In this document: positions 45,001-51,000 of the stretch, piece by piece
Layout: each line of letters begins with the position of its first letter
Position numbering within the stretch: position 1 is the first letter of the stretch
Notes under the pieces: generated by a model
What the model was told of the DNA's origin: nothing
What the model saw: only the letters and a program-made list of their open reading frames with translations
Databases searched by the model: none
Source: Cyanophora paradoxa
Lineage: Eukaryota > Glaucocystophyceae > Cyanophorales > Cyanophoraceae
Direction: 5' to 3'
DNA length: 64,000 nucleotides
NCBI GenBank assembly: GCA_004431415.1
Contig: QPMI01000657.1
Span: 62,001 to 126,000, forward strand
Program-made: the position numbers and the translations under genes

Positions 45001-45343
45001 ATTATATAGTTTGTCGAATCGATTGACACCGGGGAAGTATAAAAACGAATTCCCAAATGCAAAGATCTTAGAATATGTGGGTTTGAGATCGAAACTTTAC
45101 GCTTTCAGAACTGAAACCTATGAAAAAATAAAAATGTCCGGGACAGCATCGAAAGAAGTCCATTTCGACGATTTTAAAAAATGTCTATTCGAAGGCATCA
45201 CCAAAACAGTAACAGTAAGAAACAAGCGACGGCAAGACCACAGCCTATATGATTTGGAGAGTAGAAGGGTTGCCCTAAATCAAATCGATAGCAAAAGGAA
45301 GATATCAAACGACGGCATTCACAGTATCCCATTTGGTGTCTGA
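42062..45343 (+). CDS. Protein-primed family B DNA polymerase (degenerate exonuclease)
   Basis: 1,093 residues. After a helical N-terminus there is an OTU/papain-like segment (GQDCFKYAILARL about 232-244; RGHYVAIVSLSRLL about 334-347) as in many Polinton polymerases. A C2H2 finger (YYCETCLSRFRSQAKLDLHI) follows, then an endonuclease-VII-like zinc motif (CYICLQRFTAENF and VRDHCHQTGDYIGKACRNC, about 503-536). Polymerase motifs are intact: A DANNLYGYALSQP (about 692), B KLMNNAIYGKCLES (about 847) and C FHDTDSFCLLL (about 943). The usual exonuclease motif I D-F-E is K-I-E here (CYVKIEDHS, about 418), and motif II is VDQMDECG instead of the usual N-L-x-x-Y-D pattern. It replicates the linear genome from a terminal protein, which may be part of the N-terminus. 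Confidence 0.93.
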   Translation: MPRQTNRLIKEKKNEIIGLLGTLLVTGEITEAEYDREAAILDRKPRLQQLTDIANDLYDRMQRMEDFMDEGQRLGAIEPEVEDGEAMNQAYSWHSYRARNQIVVDTIDYLERIATNLPQRIRTKLEQLRAVKVRLTFVCRFVKVSNERIFITKYIYSDYFVITRSRNINTELRKALQEMQEQMKQVDSYRLDRLEILRVVIMSYAPVGGCYFATPEWIARKKATVNVKNIDGQDCFKYAILARLHRKDINRHKSYDPIQYRRWLNELNFNNIEFPVACDADVIDRFEEQNPDLSVNIYGADNEKESFYPLHMSSNPRRKNKINLLLIENTEENRGHYVAIVSLSRLLKTTFDKACDGRIYYCETCLSRFRSQAKLDLHIEANRCIDWRESKGKCPKPDTYMEFGLKHLRKTVWLPVICYVKIEDHSVSIGANKSKREIKAVSLRVVIGEEVIAFHFEGADPLGSLFAKLIEIRPHVVQTLFRNIPMHPLTEDQKAEYRTTKHCYICLQRFTAENFSVRDHCHQTGDYIGKACRNCNLHRRISKQTKVAIVVDQMDECGHGIFRKIAQQDDTLRVEILSKNFDQYLSLQWGMWKFIDASHFMDFQSANVDDLMFKFEEFRKLAFSQYGLDPCHYVSAPGLSWDAMLKHTKAKIELIDDVEKYEFIERAIRGGFATMPTRYAKVENPDDHIVLLDANNLYGYALSQPLPIGDYRWEETTEALKEVEGRNAFIEVDLEYPISLEDHYDFPLIVNKEVITTDMLGEYQQNLLYMTGEKLTKDPRLTATFTPKTNYVISQPLLIYLVKKGVVIKAIHKVISFATSSFMKSYIALNTRLRHESGNRFESDFFKLMNNAIYGKCLESCRGRSSVKIANSEKLCKKYAASPLIKATNVLNENAVAFEMYSKHVNLDKPVAIGAFVLDFAKLHNYQFFYEVVKKKWEMAKLLFHDTDSFCLLLKTDNLNADMKAIGEHLDRSNYNRDHPLYSLSNRLTPGKYKNEFPNAKILEYVGLRSKLYAFRTETYEKIKMSGTASKEVHFDDFKKCLFEGITKTVTVRNKRRQDHSLYDLESRRVALNQIDSKRKISNDGIHSIPFGV

Positions 45344-45501
45344 TACACTGTATCTATACTTCTCTTTTTATTTTTTCGGTCTCCTAAAAGTAATATACCT
45401 CGGAGGATGTGTAATAACCATATACATTTTTGAAATGGATCTTTTGGGTCAATTTCATAGAAATTAGGTATGGGGTTCTCTTTCCATACTGGGTCGTCCA
45501 T
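45319..45501 (-). CDS. Possible small PLV ORF, 60 aa
   Basis: MDDPVWKENPIPNFYEIDPK and on, with a short hydrophobic stretch (CIWLLHILRGILLLGD) and a basic end. It overlaps the polymerase 3' end by 25 bp on the opposite strand. Proline/charge composition is protein-like, but there is no other support. Confidence 0.35.
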   Translation of the reverse strand: MDDPVWKENPIPNFYEIDPKDPFQKCIWLLHILRGILLLGDRKNKKRSIDTVYQTPNGIL

Positions 45502-45527
45502 TATAAATATATCAGAGATTAAGTAGG

Positions 45528-45677
45528 ATGCGCACCATCTTAGCGAAAGTATTCCCGTATGAGCTTGTCGATATCATAATGATCTATTACCATAAGACGT
45601 GTCCGAATTGCTTTGATACTCGTATAATCACCAAAGGTAAATGTGGAAAGATTCTTATTTGTATGTCTAAAATTTAA
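45528..45677 (+). CDS. Possible small PLV protein, 49 aa, F-box-like start and Cys motif
   Basis: MRTILAKVFPYELVDIIMIY has the L-P-x-E-L-x-x-I-I pattern of an F-box N-terminus (F-P here). TCPNCFD and KGKCGKILIC add a possible C4 zinc site. The last codons overlap the 3' end of the opposite-strand gene by 4 bp. Tiny F-box-like proteins of this kind are common in large DNA viruses. Tentative. Confidence 0.4.
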   Translation: MRTILAKVFPYELVDIIMIYYHKTCPNCFDTRIITKGKCGKILICMSKI

Positions 45678-45946
45678 TCAAAATACAACATAACGGGTTT
45701 CTCTTCTATGACTATTCCCCATGTTGTCCTTTTTCTGTATGCATGAGAGTGTTTTTTAGAACACTGTCGGCAACCTGACCCCTTAATATGATTAAATCCG
45801 TAGGTTTGGAACGTTTTATTACATTGTAGGCATCTAACAGATACCTTTTCTTGTGCTTTCTTATAAACAGTGTCGGTATAATCAAATTTATCCTTACCAT
45901 GGACTGACATAGCGGTATCTATAAACTTTCTTGTTTTTTCATCCAT
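45674..45946 (-). CDS. Zinc-ribbon protein of the DUF723/endonuclease-associated type, 90 aa
   Basis: FIDTAMSVHGKDKFDYTDTV, then KVSVRCLQCNKTFQTYGFNH and IKGSGCRQCSKKHSHA. This matches the widespread F-x3-A-x-x-V-H-G-x-x-x-Y-D-Y ... C-x2-C-x-x-x-F-x(n)-H-x-x-G-x-G-C-x-x-C repeat found in phage and giant-virus proteins, often beside a nuclease domain. Here it stands alone with no nuclease, so it is a single-repeat relic or a small DNA-binding protein. Confidence 0.7.
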   Translation of the reverse strand: MDEKTRKFIDTAMSVHGKDKFDYTDTVYKKAQEKVSVRCLQCNKTFQTYGFNHIKGSGCRQCSKKHSHAYRKRTTWGIVIEEKPVMLYFD

Positions 45947-45966
45947 TCCCTATATATACCTTAGAT

Positions 45967-46812
45967 TTATGGTTGTGGATCGCTACCGCCGACGGGATTG
46001 TATAGATTGGTATTTAGATATTGACCGAATCGGTTAGCTGTTGCGATTGCGTCGTTTCTTTCGGCATACATAATAACTCTATAATTTCCGAGTTGTGTAG
46101 CTCTTATTATAAATTGGTTATCTTGCGTATCTAAAAGAGGTATTGAGTGGAACGCCTGACCGAAATTATCTATGGGAATAATATGTATCGTTAGGCGCGG
46201 TCTTGCTCCGTCGGTTCTTCTACATAATGCGTAAATGTCCTCTGGTATCGTGTCTCTATATCTATAATGATTTCCTAAGGGTTCTAATACATCGGCTACC
46301 GCTGTTTGTAAACTAATAATGATTGTATAAATCTTTATTAGGTAAGGCTCATTCATACCTGGGCAATATGTCCTAATTCGTGTGTTCTCATCATCGGGAT
46401 TTGGTTGATCATTAACCAAAAGAGGCGCTCCAATGATACCACCCACTCTTAGACCATCACCAATATAAGCGCCTCCCGATCTACATTTAATTGCTCCGTT
46501 TCTCGATTCATAAGCAAAGTTAGTAACCTTGTTATCATCATTATAACTATCGGGATCTCCATAAAAAGCGTTAAAGTTTGCATTTGTAACAAGAAGTTTC
46601 GTAGTTTTCACAATTCCGTTATTTTTGTCACATCGTAACTCTTTCAGTCGCAATTTATGCGTATCACCAAAAGTATTAAGAGTAGGTGCAAGTTCGGTAG
46701 ATTCGAGACCATCGACATTATCGATAACAGCATGTTGTAATACGTGATTTGCCGGCGCGGCTAATGAAAGTTGCGCTGTTAAGATACGCTCGGGTGGAGC
46801 GGGTGCCGCCAT
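45967..46812 (-). CDS. Fibre-cluster paralog 1, 281 aa
   Basis: Starts MAAPAPPERILTAQLSLAAP. The core KLRLKELRCDKNNGIVKTTK, then LLVTNANFNAFYGDP and later GGAYIGDGLRVGGIIGAPLL, aligns along its length with the next gene. It is beta-rich, ends NLYNPVGGSDPQP, and has no signal peptide. It is expected to be a virion surface or fibre-base protein because it belongs to the minus-strand cluster headed by the giant fibre gene. Family not recognised. Confidence 0.75.
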   Translation of the reverse strand: MAAPAPPERILTAQLSLAAPANHVLQHAVIDNVDGLESTELAPTLNTFGDTHKLRLKELRCDKNNGIVKTTKLLVTNANFNAFYGDPDSYNDDNKVTNFAYESRNGAIKCRSGGAYIGDGLRVGGIIGAPLLVNDQPNPDDENTRIRTYCPGMNEPYLIKIYTIIISLQTAVADVLEPLGNHYRYRDTIPEDIYALCRRTDGARPRLTIHIIPIDNFGQAFHSIPLLDTQDNQFIIRATQLGNYRVIMYAERNDAIATANRFGQYLNTNLYNPVGGSDPQP

Positions 46813-46831
46813 TTAATATATTAAAACATAA

Positions 46832-47674
46832 TTATGGTGTGGGATCACCTGGGAACGGATCATCGTAGAAGTTATTTAGGTTGTTATCGGGATTGAGACC
46901 ACGTGTAGCCGCCACAGCGGCTGGATCTGTTCGCATTCCGAAAATGAGAATATCGTAACCTCCTACTTCTGTTGTCCAAACATTAAACGTAGCGGGGTTC
47001 TGGTTGTCGAATTCCACCCAACCTCTACCGCGTCCGATTCCCTGAACAAAGAAAGTATAAGCCGGTCCGATAATACCATTTTGTGAACGACATATAGACT
47101 CAATAGATTTAGGAATAGCAATATTTGGTAGTAACCAATTTCCCATAATTCCATCGGGTTGTGTTGCATTTACGTTATCTACCCCAACTCTGACCATTCC
47201 AAACACATACGGATAATCTCCACATGGGGTATACATACGGATACGTTGCGGATTCTCCGCATGCTCAGGTAGAGTATCGGGAATATCGGTAACAGCAACG
47301 GAGGATGCAAGCATACCCGACACACGACAACCGCCACCAATAACAGCGCCTCCTGATCGGACAACAGCGGCGGCACGTTCTCCGTCAAAATCTAACGTTC
47401 TAATATCCACACCCCATGCATCGGGTTGCCCGATACCCGCGTTAAAATTCGCATTTGTTACAAGAAGTTGAGTCGTTTTAACCACTCCCGAATTCTTGTC
47501 GGCGCGTAGTTCTTTAACACGTATCATGCTGTTTTTATCAAATGCATTCGCGGAGTTAGCGCGTTCCGTCGATTCCACACCGCGAATTTCGTCGGCAACC
47601 TCGTGTTGTCGAAAGTGAACCGCGGGCGCACCCAATGCGTAAACTGGTAATTGGACTCGATTATATTCGCCCAT
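46832..47674 (-). CDS. Fibre-cluster paralog 2, 280 aa
   Basis: Starts MGEYNRVQLPVYALGAPAVH. MIRVKELRADKNSGVVKTTQ, LLVTNANFNAGIGQP and GGAVIGGGCRVSGMLASSVA match paralog 1 position by position, and both end in an N-L-(Y/N)-x(n)-G-(S)-D-P-x-P tail. Overall identity looks moderate, so it is an old tandem duplication 19 bp apart. Function unknown; probably structural. Confidence 0.75.
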   Translation of the reverse strand: MGEYNRVQLPVYALGAPAVHFRQHEVADEIRGVESTERANSANAFDKNSMIRVKELRADKNSGVVKTTQLLVTNANFNAGIGQPDAWGVDIRTLDFDGERAAAVVRSGGAVIGGGCRVSGMLASSVAVTDIPDTLPEHAENPQRIRMYTPCGDYPYVFGMVRVGVDNVNATQPDGIMGNWLLPNIAIPKSIESICRSQNGIIGPAYTFFVQGIGRGRGWVEFDNQNPATFNVWTTEVGGYDILIFGMRTDPAAVAATRGLNPDNNLNNFYDDPFPGDPTP

Positions 47675-47710
47675 TGCTTCTTTTACTAAGAAGGAAAGAA
47701 AAATAAACCA

Positions 47711-48019
47711 TTAAGCCAATGTGATAAGATTCGATCCAAGAGATTGGTAAGCGGTCGAAAGACATTGAATATTTGATGTCATCGCTTTTAGGTTAGAATC
47801 ACATTCGGCGTAACGTGCTACGGGATCACCATAAGCCGATTGCGCAAGGACATTAACCAAGAGGTTTTTATATTCATGAACAACTGGGGACAGTTTGTTA
47901 GTTTGCTGAATTGTTTTTTCGACATTTTGTAGTGCGGCTACAAGTTTGATAGTATCGAATGCAAGAGCAACAGGCTCAGAAGTAGTAGAAGGAGATCCAC
48001 CAAGTGGATAGGTCGCCAT
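47711..48019 (-). CDS. Small helical protein of the fibre cluster, 102 aa
   Basis: MATYPLGGSPSTTSEPVALA, then a largely alpha-helical body (FDTIKLVAALQNVEKTIQQT; YKNLLVNVLAQSAYGDPVAR). It lies 3 bp after the fibre gene stop, so translation or transcription is probably coupled. It might be a fibre chaperone or adaptor by position, like phage tail-fibre assembly genes. Inference only. Confidence 0.65.
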   Translation of the reverse strand: MATYPLGGSPSTTSEPVALAFDTIKLVAALQNVEKTIQQTNKLSPVVHEYKNLLVNVLAQSAYGDPVARYAECDSNLKAMTSNIQCLSTAYQSLGSNLITLA

Positions 48020-48022
48020 TTA

Positions 48023-51000
48023 TTATACTGTGACATTTTTAATTTGATCTATTTGACTTTGGAGATTTTCACATGTTTGTGTTAAATCTTTGCATTTCTT
48101 AGATAACTCTTTAACGGCTTCTATGAGAACTGGAATTAAACCCGTGTATTCGAGAGAAAGGTAACCATCTTCTTTTGTGACACTTACAATTTCTGGTATT
48201 ACCTTTTCTACATCTTGCGCAATTAAACCTAATTTTGTTCCGTCTTTTTCACTCCCAATTCGTTTAAAACTCACTCCTTCTAATTTTTCGATTGCTGAAA
48301 GAGCGCCGGTTATCTTTTTAATATCTGTTTTGTATCTTCTGTCACTTCCTTGTGTTAAATAATTGTTTATCCACATCCGCCCGTTATGATCGATCCAACA
48401 AATATCAGAATCTAATTCATTTCGAAATACAATTGGATAATCTCCCCTTCCTTTCAAATATGTAGAAGTATTATTACCGAAATGGATACGATTGTATCCA
48501 TCACTGGAATTAAACCAAGTCCCCACAGCTCCTGTTAAGATATTTGGTTTACTATAAACATTATTCCAATGAATATAACCGGTGTGACCTCCATAACTAT
48601 GTCCAACCCAAATTTTCATGTAACTTATACCCATAATATGAACTCTTCCAATCTTTGGTCTAATCCGAATAGTCAAAAATCGATTACCGAGATGTATAGG
48701 AACATTATTTAAACCGCTGTGGTTACTGTCAGGAGATGTGGCGTATGGTTGATAACTATTCACTGATGTAATAAAAACTTCATTTCCTTGTCGATTTACT
48801 CCCCAAATTTCAAAAATTCGTGAGTTAGTCCAAGGTAGATAAGTTAAAAACGCTGTTCCTTTGAGATATCCTTCTGGAATATCGAAGTCTATCCAAGCGG
48901 TTGAAGTTTGATCATCCGTTTGATTATTATAAACATATGAACCATAATTATAATATGGATCCCATGCTGCACTCCACGCCCATGTCCAATCGTTATAAGA
49001 ACATCTATTAAATTCAATTCCTCCTTTTGTTGAATCCGCTGTGTGAAACTTTGGGACATCATTACCATTTATTTGGAGTTTGGTAGTAGCATTAATAGTG
49101 GGTGCTGTAATAGTGTTTTTCACCCAAAAGTTACCATTGTTATAAGACTTTAATATTGCTCCATCTGCTGAGTCTCTGAATTCAATTGAAACACCATCAC
49201 CATTTCCATAACCTCGAATATATGTGCAATCACCATTTCCAAACAAAATTCGCGGAACAGTGTCGGTTGATTTTAACCATGTATTTGTTGCCCATGTCGC
49301 TGTTTGTGGAAGGTCTGCGGCTGTAATTAATGCGGGGCGACTGTAAATATTATCCCAAGAGATCATACCAACATCATTATCTGTTGCCCTCTGCCTACTC
49401 CAACCAAAAACTCCTGTGAGATGAATGCGACCTTTTCGACCTTGAACATAAATATACTTGTAAAACTCGCAATTAATTGATACAAACAAGATAGTATTAT
49501 TTGTCCCATCATGATTTACTGACTGTATTCCTTGATAATCGTTTACACGTTTTAAGAAATGCTGATTGTTATTGAGAGTCTGACCATAGATATCAAAATA
49601 TCTGCCATTATACCAAGGCATATGCTGAATATAAAATGATTTCATACCTGTGGGGACAGTCCACCTCATAAAACAACCGCTACAATCTTCATCATTTTGT
49701 GGTGTTGTATAACATCCTGTTTGTCCTGTTCTTGGTGACCAATTCAAATTCCAATTATTTGCGCTTCTATCTGTTGATACTACATCTAATTGATCGAAAT
49801 CATATCCTTTTGGAATTGTGTTTCCACCAATTTGTAGACTAGTAGCGTTTACAGTTCCATTAACTGTCCCACCTGTAAGAGGTAAATAATTTCCTAGAGC
49901 TGCTGTTAACTCTGCATCTGTTGTATAATTATTTAGAGTCGTTCCCAATTCACTTTCTGTTACATAGCTGCTTAAATCTGCTGTTGTAAGATACCCTTTA
50001 TTGGTTAGGTAATCATCTGTAACAACACCTGAAAGGGTTGTATTGTGTAAGTTTTTCGCCGCCATTCTCTGATTGACTTCTAAGGCGCCACCTGATGTTG
50101 TTTTTATCCACGCCATCTCACATTTACCGTGATCATCTGTGGGTTGTCCCGCAACGGGAAGATAGTTTACAACTTTCTCCCTTGTGAATACTATTTTAGG
50201 TCTTGCTCCATCATATGCGCTTTGATCTGTTACGTTAATTTGAATAGCTGCTGAAAAATCCGCTACTTGTCCTATTTCTCCTGGGTGATAATTCGTAACA
50301 TAGATACTGGGGAAAGTATCGTTTACTCCTACATTGAAATCGCCACTATACACTCCATTTACGATTGGATCCCTGGGTAATCTTACTGCAAGAGTTCCCA
50401 CCATCGGTGTGCCTGTTTCACCTGTAAATGAACCATTGAGACTAACATAATGATCATTCAAAAATAGCCTTTCAGGTGTATTAATTGATTGGTAAAGTGT
50501 GACTCCATTAAAAACGTTTCCGATTGCATTCAATTGGGCAAAAACTGGCTGTTCGTCTATTTCGCTCCATGGGTGCCTGTGGTTGCTATTTGTAATCTCT
50601 GAATAATCATGAGTGTGTGAATCAGGTGGGAAGGTTAACGGAGGATTTGTGATATGCTCCCATAAATGAGTATGGGCGAAATCTGTTATTTGATCTTTTG
50701 TGTGAGTATGTGCGAAATCTGTTATTTGATCTTTTGTGTGAGTGTGTGCGAAATCTGTTATTTGATCTTTGGTGTGTGTATGGGCGAAATCTGTGATTTG
50801 ATCTTTTGTGTGAGTATGGGCGAAATCCGTAATATCTGCTTTTGTGTGTTTTTGTTTTGCTAACCAATCTAAAACAACATTCGATGTTGGATGATGTGGT
50901 AGAGTTGCATTTTTGGTAACTGTGAGATTTTCAATAAATATATTGCTCGAATTAATTTTAAGATCTTCATTATTCAATATGGGCTGCGTATTTGGAAATC

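Noticed and set aside
50665-50848. CRISPR-like array of 36-bp repeats
   Set aside because: The repeats have no spacers, are in frame and encode the TKDQITDFAHTH units of the fibre; typical coding tandem repeats.
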